From: JAJFFW01 sp965263375
GTDB taxonomy: Bacteria > Pseudomonadota > Alphaproteobacteria > Caulobacterales > Parvularculaceae
DNA: 64,000 nt
Reading direction: 5' to 3'
Assembly (NCBI GenBank): GCA_965263375.1
Contig: OZ253669.1
Span: 930,001 to 994,000 of the forward strand
The position numbers and the translations under genes are program-made. Shown one piece after another: positions 42,349-50,769 of the stretch (position 1 is its first letter; the number at the start of each line of letters is the position of its first letter). The notes under the pieces were generated by a model, which was given only the letters and a program-made list of their open reading frames with translations, had not been told where the DNA came from and did no database searches.

Positions 42349-42882
42349 TTAGGAAGATATAATTATCAATCCACCATTAATAACACCAATTATGAACGCT
42401 GCATATGAAGCGACACACCACTTAATGGCGGCAATGTTAGCCTTCAAACTTAAGTTTTCTTGATGTTGTATATTTTCTCGAATCTTTTCTTCATCATTCG
42501 TAAAGTCATCTGATGTCGGATAAAAAAGTTCGTTTTTCAAATCTATACCAGCTTTTACTAAAGAATAGTCTCTTTGCCACTTTGTTGAAATTACAAGTTT
42601 GTTGAAGTTTAAATATGCAAAAGTGGCGCTAACGACACCGAATAAAATGCCAATTGCTAAAGCGATAAATGATATGCCGATCCAAAGAGAAGGGGCTGAG
42701 TTACCTGTGCCACTAATGGAACCTAGATAAGCCGGGATAGCTAGGAGGGCAGCCCCATTTGCCATAATGGCTGTGTTGATAACCAATACGCCATAGGCTC
42801 GTGCGTTTTCATGATGTAAGGCGTATACAGGGTTAAATCGCTCCCAAGCAAGATAAGATTGGGCAGTTTTTTCATTAGTCAT
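42349..42882 (-). CDS. Orphan three-helix membrane protein
   Basis: A 177-residue protein I do not recognise. Membrane helices are predicted at about 31-53, 66-92 and 153-176, with a charged region of about 60 residues between helices two and three (FTNDEEKIRENIQHQENLSL). The helix pair followed by an acidic cytoplasmic stretch recalls small sensor or effector membrane proteins such as SLATT-type, but no motif confirms this. A good ribosome-binding site (GGGGAGAAA) precedes the ATG. By eye the sequence is more AT-rich than its neighbours, with Asn/Ile/Lys-rich codons, which suggests recent acquisition. It is convergent with cca, with two bases between. Confidence 0.75.
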   Translation of the reverse strand: MTNEKTAQSYLAWERFNPVYALHHENARAYGVLVINTAIMANGAALLAIPAYLGSISGTGNSAPSLWIGISFIALAIGILFGVVSATFAYLNFNKLVISTKWQRDYSLVKAGIDLKNELFYPTSDDFTNDEEKIRENIQHQENLSLKANIAAIKWCVASYAAFIIGVINGGLIIISS

Positions 42883-42942
42883 TGTAATTTCTCCCCTAAT
42901 TACAAATTCCGATTGCTATTTCGCTTCTATCGATGAAACAAT

Positions 42943-43914
42943 TTACTCTCTTTGTACAGCCTGCGCCTCGATAAAATCATGAATATCCTTGGCAACCTGG
43001 ATAGGAATTTCCTCCATCGGAATATGGCCAGCATTGTCATAGATGATCAATTCGCTGGCGTTGATTTGCTCATGAAATGTTTGCGCATCCCTCACAAGAA
43101 TGGTCGTGTCTTGCGCGCCCCACATGATAAGCGTCGGGACGGTGATATCGCTTAGGCTATGTTCCGCTCCTTCACGCTCCCCATAAAGCCGCCACCTGAT
43201 GGTTGTGGCGCGGCGGTTGCCGGGGAAGCGTATTAACTCCCAATAAAGATCAATTTTCTCATCGGTTACAATTGTCGCGTCCGCAACGCTTTGTTGATAT
43301 GTTGATTTCACTAAGCTGCGGGGGGTAATCCACTGTGAAAGCGTAAGGGCAATGGGGGAGGATAAAATACGAAATCCAATTGGTAATTTTGCATCCTGCG
43401 CATTCGGGGGTTTAGGCGCCCCGGAAGCGTCAATCAAAATTAGGTTCTCAACCCGCTCAGGGTGTTGAATGGCATAGCGCCAGCTGATCCAGCCGCCCAT
43501 TGAATTGCCTGCTAATGAAAAGCGATCAATGCCCAGTGTGTCGACAACATGATTGAGGGTGTCGATATAGGCGTCTACGGAATACTCATCAGTCGGGTGA
43601 GGGCCGGTTAAGCCGTGGCCTTGATGGTCATAGCTGATCAGGCGGTATTGCGTCTTTAGTTCAGCAATCATCGCCTCCCATGTGTGAAGCGAAGAATTAG
43701 AACCATGCAATAATACGAGGGCCGGGCAATCGCGGCACCCCTGGTCGCGATAATGAACGGAAAATCCATCTTTGCGGGGCGGGGTGAAAGCGGAGGGGGC
43801 CGCGCCATATTTGGCGATCATCTCGTCGCGATCGGTGTCTGGCGTATATAAAAGCGCGCCGCCGCCAATCAATAAAACGGCAATAATCGTCAGAATTATA
43901 TAGCGTTTCTTCAT
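42943..43914 (-). CDS. Alpha/beta hydrolase, membrane-anchored
   Basis: A 323-residue alpha/beta hydrolase with an N-terminal signal-anchor (about 5-25). The oxyanion segment is LLHGSNSSLHTW, the nucleophile elbow is GNSMGGW, the acid is probably the Asp in WGAQDTTI and the base is the His in NAGHIPMEE. This resembles the epoxide hydrolase/haloalkane dehalogenase-like branch with a small cap, but the Ser nucleophile implies esterase or C-C hydrolase chemistry. The substrate is unknown. GGAGG precedes the ATG. The gene lies 26 bases after aroC on the same strand and may be co-transcribed. Confidence 0.9.
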   Translation of the reverse strand: MKKRYIILTIIAVLLIGGGALLYTPDTDRDEMIAKYGAAPSAFTPPRKDGFSVHYRDQGCRDCPALVLLHGSNSSLHTWEAMIAELKTQYRLISYDHQGHGLTGPHPTDEYSVDAYIDTLNHVVDTLGIDRFSLAGNSMGGWISWRYAIQHPERVENLILIDASGAPKPPNAQDAKLPIGFRILSSPIALTLSQWITPRSLVKSTYQQSVADATIVTDEKIDLYWELIRFPGNRRATTIRWRLYGEREGAEHSLSDITVPTLIMWGAQDTTILVRDAQTFHEQINASELIIYDNAGHIPMEEIPIQVAKDIHDFIEAQAVQRE

Positions 43915-43940
43915 TGGGCCCTCCTTTATGAAGGGCTATG

Positions 43941-45038
43941 TTATCCGCATTGACCGCGGTGGAGAAGGGCGTGATCTGCTAAAACGCACGCCATCATTGC
44001 AATGGCGACGGGCACAGCGCGAATGCCGACGCAAGGGTCGTGGCGCCCTTTGGTCATGACTTGTGTCTCTTCGCCTGACTTCGTTATCGATTTGCGCGGC
44101 GTTAAGATGGATGAGGTCGGTTTTACCGCAAAGCGCGCAACGATCGGCTGGCCGGTTGAAATGCCCCCCAATATGCCGCCAGCATTATTGGAAAGGAATT
44201 CCGGTCCATTATTTCCCATGCGGATTTCATCGGCGTTTTCTTCACCGGTCAGCGCCGCGGCGCTCATGCCTGCGCCAATCTCAACCCCTTTCACGGCGTT
44301 GATGGACATGAAGGCTGCGGCAAGGTCCGTGTCGAGCTTCCCATAGACTGGTGCGCCGAGGCCCGCTGGCGCCCCGTGCGCGACCACTTCGATCACCGCG
44401 CCAAGGGATGAGCCAGCCTTACGCGCTTCATCAAGATGGGCTTCCCACTCCTTAGCGGCGACGGGGTCTGGACACCAAAGGGGATTATCCGTCACCGTAT
44501 CCCACGCTATGCGGTCGCGATTGACTTGATGCGGCCCCATTTGGACAAGCCCAGCGTGAATGGTTACGCTATTATAAAGGTGATCGAGGATCTTTTGTGC
44601 AATGACGCCTGCGGCCACGCGGTTCGCCGTTTCGCGTGCTGAGGACCGCCCGCCGCCGCGATAATCGCGAATGCCGTATTTGGCGTCATAGGTGAAGTCG
44701 GCGTGACCTGGGCGATAGCGGTCCCGGATTTCAGAATAATCCTTTGAGCGTTGATCAACGTTTTCGATCATCAGACTGATGGGCGTGCCGGTGGTGCGAG
44801 GCCCGTCGGTGCGGTCATCTTCAAAAACGCCCGACAAAATTTTCACCGCATCGGGTTCTTTGCGTTGGGTGACAAATTTCGACGTGCCGGGCTTGCGCTT
44901 ATCAAGGGCGGCTTGGATTTCTTCCGCCTTTATAGCTATCCCTGGCGGGCAACCGTCAATGACGCAGCCAATGGCGGGGCCGTGGGATTCCCCCCAAGTC
45001 GTAACCTGGAATATTCTGCCATATGTGTTAATCGACAT
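43941..45038 (-). CDS. aroC: Chorismate synthase
   Basis: Last step of the shikimate pathway: eliminates phosphate from EPSP to form chorismate, using reduced FMN. The 365-residue protein has the family signatures TTWGESHGPAIG at the N-terminus, YRPGHADFTYDAKYG, GGGRSSARETANRVAAG and GRHDPCVGIRAVPV near the C-terminus, with the conserved His and Arg. Length is standard. It diverges from pdxH across about 230 bases and may share a transcript with the alpha/beta hydrolase gene behind it. Confidence 0.97.
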   Translation of the reverse strand: MSINTYGRIFQVTTWGESHGPAIGCVIDGCPPGIAIKAEEIQAALDKRKPGTSKFVTQRKEPDAVKILSGVFEDDRTDGPRTTGTPISLMIENVDQRSKDYSEIRDRYRPGHADFTYDAKYGIRDYRGGGRSSARETANRVAAGVIAQKILDHLYNSVTIHAGLVQMGPHQVNRDRIAWDTVTDNPLWCPDPVAAKEWEAHLDEARKAGSSLGAVIEVVAHGAPAGLGAPVYGKLDTDLAAAFMSINAVKGVEIGAGMSAAALTGEENADEIRMGNNGPEFLSNNAGGILGGISTGQPIVARFAVKPTSSILTPRKSITKSGEETQVMTKGRHDPCVGIRAVPVAIAMMACVLADHALLHRGQCG

Positions 45039-45271
45039 CGCCGCGCCTTTTTAGACTGTAATTTGCGCTACGTCATGATTGGACGTTCGCGCCATGCTAA
45101 CTATATGAACCATAACGATCCCATATAGCGAAACTAACGAAAAGTACTACGCGGTTTTCGCATCTGGTATCGCGTAAAATCAAAGAATTATAACGGATTA
45201 CGGTCTGATCTTTTGGACAAAAACGCCCGTAATAGTCGATACACTTAAAGCGTTTGGAGCAAAATACAACG

Positions 45272-45931
45272 ATGGCAGGATCTAGCATCATTCCCCCGAC
45301 CCCAACTGATGAGACTTATGCTGTCGGCGAGGATCAAGGGGAGGTCTTTACGCATGACGATCCTTTTGCGCTGTTTGAAGAATGGCTTGCCTTGGCGGTG
45401 AAATCTGAGCCGAATGACGCCAACGCAATGTCCCTTGCGACAGTTGACGCGGATGGTTTGCCGGATGTTCGCATTATCTTGTTAAAGGACATAAGCGGTT
45501 CAGGGCTGACCTTTTACACCAACAAGCTAAGCGATAAGGGCGCACAGCTTCGCGCGAACGAGCAGGGCGCGCTTTGCTTTCATTGGAAAACGATACGCCG
45601 ACAAGTCCGCTTTCGAGGCCCGGTGGAAGAAGTAAGCGACGCAGAATCTGACGCCTATTTTTCTGAACGGGCTCGCGGAGCTCGTATTGGCGCTATTGCT
45701 TCTCGGCAGTCTTCTACAATGGATGCGAGAGCGACTTTAGAGGCTGAAACGAAGCGGCTAGAGGCCGAGTTTGATGGAGCAGATATTCCCCGACCAGATA
45801 ATTGGGGCGGTTACCGTCTGATCCCATCGCGTATTGAATTTTGGGTGAACCGGCCCTTCCGTCTTCATGATCGTTTGCTTTTTGAGCAAGATGGTCAGGG
45901 CGGTTGGAAAACGCGGCTATTATATCCATAA
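45272..45931 (+). CDS. pdxH: Pyridoxamine 5'-phosphate oxidase
   Basis: FMN-dependent oxidase that makes pyridoxal 5'-phosphate from PNP or PMP. The 219-residue protein has the split-barrel FMN fold with AMSLATVDADGLPDVRIILL, FYTNKLSDKGAQL and the C-terminal WGGYRLIPSRIEFW plus RLHDR. The start chosen is ATG at 45272 (MAGSSIIPPT). A TTG 18 bases earlier lies within the likely ribosome-binding region GGAG (45256-45259). Confidence 0.96.
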   Translation: MAGSSIIPPTPTDETYAVGEDQGEVFTHDDPFALFEEWLALAVKSEPNDANAMSLATVDADGLPDVRIILLKDISGSGLTFYTNKLSDKGAQLRANEQGALCFHWKTIRRQVRFRGPVEEVSDAESDAYFSERARGARIGAIASRQSSTMDARATLEAETKRLEAEFDGADIPRPDNWGGYRLIPSRIEFWVNRPFRLHDRLLFEQDGQGGWKTRLLYP

Positions 45932-46032
45932 ACCTTGATAAGACATCCCCGTTTTTGCATTGCCCCTTATTGTGTGGCGGGTCATAATATAATTGATGAT
46001 AAGCCAGCGTTGATTGATTGGGGAGAATACTG

Positions 46033-46554
46033 GTGCATATTTTAATCGCCATTTTGGGTGCGATTGCGGCTGCATTTTTTGCTTTTCGATATTTTGTGGA
46101 CGCAGCCGAACAAGGACGCGATGCCGTCAAAGACTTGCGCGGCGCTTATCGGCGCGGCAAGTGGTCAAAGCAAATCGATGCTCGCTTGATCGAAAATTTA
46201 ACCGATCCGCGTGAGGCGGCGGCGATCTTGCTGTACCAAATCGCTTCTTATGATGGTGCGGTAACTGAGCGGCAAAAAGCAGCCATCGTTAGCCAGATGC
46301 GACTTGCCTTCCAGGCGGAAGAGGACACTGCGGAGGGGCTTTACGCCTTCGCCAGGATGGCTACGGGTGAGATAAATGACGCGGGCAATAGCCTGAGGAA
46401 AGTGTTGGCGCCCATTATTGAAGCATGCACCCAGGAAGAAAAAACTTCCTTCCTTGCTATGCTGAAAACTATTAGCGAAGTGGAGGGGCCTGTAAGCGAC
46501 CCCCAACAACGACTGATCAATGATGCGCAGCGTATATTGATTGAAGCTGCTTAA
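46033..46554 (+). CDS. Small membrane-anchored TerB-like helical protein
   Basis: A 173-residue protein with one N-terminal membrane helix (about 2-24) and a helical soluble part. The segment DPREAAAILLYQIASYDGAV followed by TERQKAAI resembles the first helices of TerB-like (tellurite resistance, DjlA N-terminal type) domains, including the acidic D-G-x-V-T turn. SEVEGPVSDPQQRLI resembles the final repeat of that fold. The start is best placed at GTG 46033, with GGGGAGA eight bases upstream; a TTG at 46018 overlaps that site. Function is unknown. No tellurite genes are nearby. Confidence 0.72.
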   Translation: MHILIAILGAIAAAFFAFRYFVDAAEQGRDAVKDLRGAYRRGKWSKQIDARLIENLTDPREAAAILLYQIASYDGAVTERQKAAIVSQMRLAFQAEEDTAEGLYAFARMATGEINDAGNSLRKVLAPIIEACTQEEKTSFLAMLKTISEVEGPVSDPQQRLINDAQRILIEAA

Positions 46555-46562
46555 TCACCTCT

Positions 46563-47471
46563 TTATTCTGCTAGCTGATAAGTTGCCTTTAGTGTTGCCG
46601 GCCCATCCGCTGTGACCGATCCTATGTCTACAAGTCGGATGAGGTGGGCAAAGACGTTCATTGCAGCGGCACCATGCAGGCGTTTGTCAACATTAGCATA
46701 CATAGTCGCGACGATGTCAGAAATAAGAGCGGGACCCTTTTTGAGATGTTCCATAATCTGCCCGTCCCGAATATGGCGGTGGGCTTTCACGGCGCGCACA
46801 AAACGATGTGGGCTTTTGATGGGCGCCCCATGGGTGGGGTAGTAAATTTCATCATCTCGCGCGAGCAATAATTCAAGGCTATTGAAATAGTCTCCCATAT
46901 TGCCAGAGGGCGGAACGATAACCGTTGTCGCCCAACCCATCATGTGATCGCCTGTGAAAAGGGCTTTTTCTTCCTGTAAGGCAAAGCATAAGTGATTAGA
47001 AATATGACCAGGCGTGTGGATTGCCTTTAAGGTCCAGCCATCACCTTTTAGAAGATCACCGTCGTAAAGGATGTGGTCTGGTTGAAAGTCCCGATCTTCA
47101 CCTTCTTCTAGATTGTGTTCTTGGAGTGGGGGGGCATTATTTTCTGGATGCGGACCAAAAGCGTAAATGGGCGCTCCGCTCATCGCGCTAAGGGTCGCGG
47201 CGCCAGCGCAATGGTCAAAATGGGTATGGGTGATTAAAATATGGGATAAGCGCCCATCAGCAGCCCTCATTAAGGCGTCTAGGTGTGCTTTATCATCCGG
47301 ACCCGGATCGATGAGAGCGATATCGCGCCCAGCGCCAATAAGATAGGTTCCTGTGCCAGTATAGGTGAAAGGCCCTGGATTGTTGGCGATTACCCGGCGC
47401 ACGAGGGGCGATAGGGTATCGCTTTCGCCATAAGTAAACGGAAACTCTTTCACAAACGGGATTTCTTCCAT
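46563..47471 (-). CDS. MBL-fold metallo-hydrolase, LACTB2-like
   Basis: A 302-residue metallo-beta-lactamase-fold enzyme. The metal motif is THTHFDHCAGA near residue 78, with further ligands in TPGHISNHLCF, TGDHMMGW and YPTHGAPI. The C-terminal roughly 70 residues form a winged-helix-like tail (HRHIRDGQIMEHLKKGPALI onward), characteristic of the LACTB2/BLACT group, some of which are endoribonucleases while others act on small esters. The specific substrate is unknown. The gene is convergent with the TerB-like gene, with 8 bases between. Confidence 0.92.
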   Translation of the reverse strand: MEEIPFVKEFPFTYGESDTLSPLVRRVIANNPGPFTYTGTGTYLIGAGRDIALIDPGPDDKAHLDALMRAADGRLSHILITHTHFDHCAGAATLSAMSGAPIYAFGPHPENNAPPLQEHNLEEGEDRDFQPDHILYDGDLLKGDGWTLKAIHTPGHISNHLCFALQEEKALFTGDHMMGWATTVIVPPSGNMGDYFNSLELLLARDDEIYYPTHGAPIKSPHRFVRAVKAHRHIRDGQIMEHLKKGPALISDIVATMYANVDKRLHGAAAMNVFAHLIRLVDIGSVTADGPATLKATYQLAE

Positions 47472-47587
47472 GAATTAAAGGCCCTTCGGCAGCTATATGG
47501 TCATATTTAACTGCTTTTTTTGGTTAATGGGAGGGACTTTTGTACGCATGGGGCTGAGAGCGGCGCGGATTTTGCGATCCGCTTGGT

Positions 47588-48028
47588 ATGTGCGTCAAAC
47601 GTAAACAGTTTAAGCTAGATGCTCCCCTTATCGGCGGGCGTTTCTTTCTGCTCGCGATTTTTGCTTTTTGCATTGGGCTTAGCGGTCCAATTGGGATTTC
47701 AGGCTTTGGCTTTGCAGCTGAGCCGGAAGAGGATCTGAGTTTTGGGCGAGCTAAGCTGATCCAAAGCGACCGGCTTGCCATCGGCGCCGCCTTGGGTGAC
47801 GCATCAGGCGGGGTAACGGATCGCGTTTTTGTGGCTGCGCCCCCGTATGCCGCTTTTGTGGTGGAGCGTGCATCTGGCAGTTTTGTGGACTGCGGCGCAG
47901 GCATGAGCAGCGTTAGCGTTGATGCGGATGGCCGGACTGTCGCTGAACTGCCCTGCGGGGTGACATTAACGGAAACGCTGTTTGTACCAACTGCAGCGGC
48001 GAGTGCAAAAGTCTATATTCACTTTTAG
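47588..48028 (+). CDS. Secreted protein of unknown function
   Basis: A 146-residue frame with a credible signal peptide: basic start (MCVKRKQFK), hydrophobic core (FFLLAIFAFCIGLS) and a likely cleavage after GFGFAA. The mature part is about 105 residues, beta-rich, with two Cys (VDCGAG and LPCGV) that could form a disulfide. No family is recognised. It lies alone between two divergently or convergently oriented genes. The ribosome-binding site is not strong, so the exact start is uncertain. Confidence 0.6.
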   Translation: MCVKRKQFKLDAPLIGGRFFLLAIFAFCIGLSGPIGISGFGFAAEPEEDLSFGRAKLIQSDRLAIGAALGDASGGVTDRVFVAAPPYAAFVVERASGSFVDCGAGMSSVSVDADGRTVAELPCGVTLTETLFVPTAAASAKVYIHF

Positions 48029-48049
48029 GCCCTGGGCTAGATGTAGCAG

Positions 48050-48457
48050 CTACTGATCACGGTTTTCTATTAAGTCCCATTTATTGCCAAACGGGTCTTT
48101 AAAGACCACAACTTTACCGAATGGCTCTTCTCGTGGCTCCTCGGTAAACTCAACCCCCGCCTTTTGATAGCGCGCATAGTCTCTATCAAAATCATCCGTA
48201 TTCAGGAATAAAAAAACTCTGCCGCCGGTTTGATTGCCTATCGCGCGTTTTTGTTCTTCATTAGCCGCTTTCGCCAGGACCAAGCGGCATTCCCCTCCAG
48301 GGGGCGCCACGACAACCCAACGTTTTTGGGAGGAAAGTTTTGTGTCTTCGATGAGCTCAAAGCCAAGTATGGTGCAATAATACGCAATGGCCTCATCGTA
48401 ATCCGGGATCACAAGTGCAATTGCAGAAAGATACTGGCCCATCTTTTTAGGCGCCAT
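48050..48457 (-). CDS. VOC-family (glyoxalase/bleomycin-resistance fold) protein
   Basis: A 135-residue single vicinal-oxygen-chelate domain made of two beta-alpha-beta-beta-beta units. The start LSAIALVIPDYDEAIAYY and the closing KVVVFKDPFGNKWDLIE are characteristic. A glutamate in the final strand (DLIE) would be a metal ligand. Such proteins range from dioxygenases to resistance proteins, and the substrate cannot be told here. The start overlaps the end of the upstream DUF442 gene by 11 bases; an ATG five codons downstream (48442) is an alternative start. Confidence 0.9.
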   Translation of the reverse strand: MAPKKMGQYLSAIALVIPDYDEAIAYYCTILGFELIEDTKLSSQKRWVVVAPPGGECRLVLAKAANEEQKRAIGNQTGGRVFLFLNTDDFDRDYARYQKAGVEFTEEPREEPFGKVVVFKDPFGNKWDLIENRDQ

Positions 48458-48881
48458 TTTGTTGCGCGATCGCCTCGAGGGCCGGGCGCTGCATGGAAAT
48501 GTCGATGCCTGCGTCTAATGCTTCGCTAATAATCTCGTCGGCTGGGGTTCCTTTATAGGCGAGGGCGAAAGCGCGAAGGACGGTTGAGCGAAAGCCGCTC
48601 TTGCAAAACCCAATCGATGCGCCATCGTGACTGTCAATTGCTCTTAAAAAGCTCTCAAGGTCGTCTTGGCTAATCCCAGCTTGCCCAACTGGAATGGCAA
48701 TATAATTGATACCGGCTTGGGTCGCTGCTTGTTCAATATCTGAGCCTGTGGGCTGGCCAGGCTCTTCGCCTTCTGGGCGATTATTGACGATGAGTTTGAT
48801 TCCCTTGTCCGCCAGATCTTTAACTTGTCCTGGCAAGATTTGGGGGGAAACATAAAACTTGTCATTAATTCGGGTGGTCAT
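48447..48881 (-). CDS. DUF442/TIGR01244-family phosphatase- or rhodanese-like protein
   Basis: A 144-residue protein of the beta-lactamase-hydrolase-like (DUF442) family with a dual-specificity-phosphatase-like fold. The signature loop is FCKSGFRS near residue 95, a C-x4-R arrangement typical of rhodanese-like sulfur transfer rather than the C-x5-R of true phosphatases. The N-terminus (YVSPQILPGQVKDLADKGI and IVNNRPEGEEPGQ) matches the family. Related proteins take part in sulfide handling. It overlaps the following VOC gene, so the two are co-expressed. Confidence 0.9.
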   Translation of the reverse strand: MTTRINDKFYVSPQILPGQVKDLADKGIKLIVNNRPEGEEPGQPTGSDIEQAATQAGINYIAIPVGQAGISQDDLESFLRAIDSHDGASIGFCKSGFRSTVLRAFALAYKGTPADEIISEALDAGIDISMQRPALEAIAQQNGA

Positions 48882-49511
48882 ATTCCATGCCTTTTATTGC
48901 TTCCCAACAGGTACGAGGCTCTAATCTTCAAGGCAAGGTGAATATAGCAATGATGTCGTCCGGGGATGGAATTAATCTCTCCTTATGCAGGTGGGAATTC
49001 GCTTCGGCGCTCAGATATTACTTGGCGTAGAGGAAATGTATCGTCATCATTTGTGATGCGGTCGTTTCCAGTCGATCAGTGAATTTATTTGTCTCTTTAA
49101 GCGGCTGTGATAAAGCTTTCAAAACAAGTACCTATTGGGCAAGTGTGGGTTATCATTTTATGTCATCGGATTTCCAGATAGCTGCCTTTGCTTGCTGCCC
49201 ATTGGGAAGAAATCATTTCCAGACAATTCACACACTTCAGGCATCGACGGCAAAGTTTGATGCTAATCCTGAAATTGCAACAATTTTTGGGGATAGGTAT
49301 TCTTTTCAGTACAAAAGTCTGAATAAGTTTTGTTCGCGGCTTAAGGGCCGCAGTCTATATCAGTTTGCTCAATCGGAAGATGCGAGAGTCGTTAGGTAGG
49401 GTGACATGAATCAGGCAATGCATTTGTGTGCAGACGATAAGGTGGTTTTCAACCACATTGGCGCATTGCAAGGCGCTGTTCCATTAAAGTAATTAGTTCG
49501 TAGGAGACCCC
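48882..49511. other. Long gap upstream of the sugar aminotransferase gene
   Basis: About 630 bases between the divergent DUF442 and aminotransferase genes. A GTG-initiated 106-codon frame (49079-49399) crosses it, but its translation has no signal peptide or recognisable motif and I do not accept it as a gene. A small hairpin, GTGGTT/AACCAC, lies at 49442-49456. TAGGAG at 49501-49506 is the aminotransferase ribosome-binding site. The gap also marks the left edge of the glycan region. Confidence 0.5.
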
Positions 49512-50642
49512 ATGGTCCAGCAATTACCCTTTATTGACCTTCAGGCGCAGAGAAAAAAAATCGGCCATCGCATTAATGATGCGATTGAGCGTGTTCTTGA
49601 ACATGGTCGCTATGTTATGGGGCCTGAGATTGAAGACTTGGAAGCTGGTTTGTCCGAATTTATCGGCGCCAAACATACAATCGGCTGCGCCAATGGCACG
49701 GATGCTTTGCAAATGCCCCTGATGGCTTGGGGGATAGGGCCTGGTGACGCGGTATTTTGCCCGAGTTTTACGTTTGTATCCACCGCGGAGGTGGTTGCGC
49801 TTGTCGGCGCTGAACCCGTGATGGTTGATATATTGCCAGATACATTCAATATGGATCCCGCCGATTTAGAGGCTGCGATAGAGGCGATCAAAGCAGAGGG
49901 GCGGTTGCGTCCTCGCGCAGTTATCGCGGTTGATCTTTTTGGTTTGGCGGCGGATTACGAACGGATTAGCGATGTAACCCGCGCGCATAATCTCAAATTG
50001 GTTGCCGATTCGGCGCAGGGTTTTGGTGCTAGCTATGATGGACGGTATCCAATTTCATGGGCTGATGTCGCCACAACAAGCTTTTTTCCCGCAAAACCTT
50101 TAGGTTGCTATGGCGATGGGGGCGCGGTTTTTACCGATGATGACGAGCTGGCCGAGGCCTTGAAATCAATCCGTAACCATGGCATGGGGACGCAAAGGTA
50201 CGATAATGTTCGCATTGGTTTGAACAGCCGCCTAGATACTATGCAGGCTGCAATTCTACTAGAGAAGCTAGCTATTTTCCCGGAAGAGATCGATCTGCGC
50301 AATATAGTTGCTGACCGATATCGTACTGGTTTGAGTAATGTTGTTGAAACGCCTTTCAGTCCTGAAGGCGCGCGTTCAGTTTGGGCGCAATATACCATAA
50401 AGACTGAGCAACGGGATGATTTGGCCGCGGCATTAAGGGAGAACGGCGTGCCGACAGCCGCTTATTATCCAAAACCTCTCCATCAACAGACGGCCTATAA
50501 AGACTATCCAACATCACCAAGTAGATTGCCGGTTAGTAGCGAGTTGTCGAGCAAGGTCTTAAGTTTGCCAATGCACCCTTATCTGAATAAAGATGATCAA
50601 GAGCGTATTATTGATATTATTCGCCGCTTTTTTGAAAATTAA
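49512..50642 (+). CDS. DegT/DnrJ/EryC1/StrS sugar aminotransferase (WbpE/FdtB type)
   Basis: A PLP-dependent aminotransferase of 376 residues acting on a nucleotide-linked keto sugar. The N-terminus FIDLQAQRKKIGHRI and GCANGTDALQMPLM are typical of the 3-keto-sugar branch (WbpE, WlbC, FdtB, QdtB). The PLP-binding lysine is in SFFPAKPLGCYGDGGA. The C-terminal PTAAYYPKPLHQQ is a shared family motif. The partner dehydrogenase (WbpB) or isomerase (FdtA) is not seen in the window, so whether the product is a UDP-GlcNAc3NA precursor or a dTDP-3-amino sugar is open. The closeness of rfbB favours a dTDP sugar weakly. Confidence 0.92.
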   Translation: MVQQLPFIDLQAQRKKIGHRINDAIERVLEHGRYVMGPEIEDLEAGLSEFIGAKHTIGCANGTDALQMPLMAWGIGPGDAVFCPSFTFVSTAEVVALVGAEPVMVDILPDTFNMDPADLEAAIEAIKAEGRLRPRAVIAVDLFGLAADYERISDVTRAHNLKLVADSAQGFGASYDGRYPISWADVATTSFFPAKPLGCYGDGGAVFTDDDELAEALKSIRNHGMGTQRYDNVRIGLNSRLDTMQAAILLEKLAIFPEEIDLRNIVADRYRTGLSNVVETPFSPEGARSVWAQYTIKTEQRDDLAAALRENGVPTAAYYPKPLHQQTAYKDYPTSPSRLPVSSELSSKVLSLPMHPYLNKDDQERIIDIIRRFFEN

Positions 50643-50769
50643 GAAAATGAGGCCCGTCATTTTTGCCCATTAAATCGGTGGTATCTTTTCTAGATGCCGC
50701 TAGTACGCGAAATTAGCGTGAGGCATGGCGCCTTTATTTTAGGGTTTGGCGTAAAGGACTTAGGGTGTA

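Noticed and set aside
49079..49399. 106-codon GTG-initiated frame in the gap before the sugar aminotransferase
   Set aside because: No recognisable motif, signal or ribosome-binding site; composition does not look protein-like.
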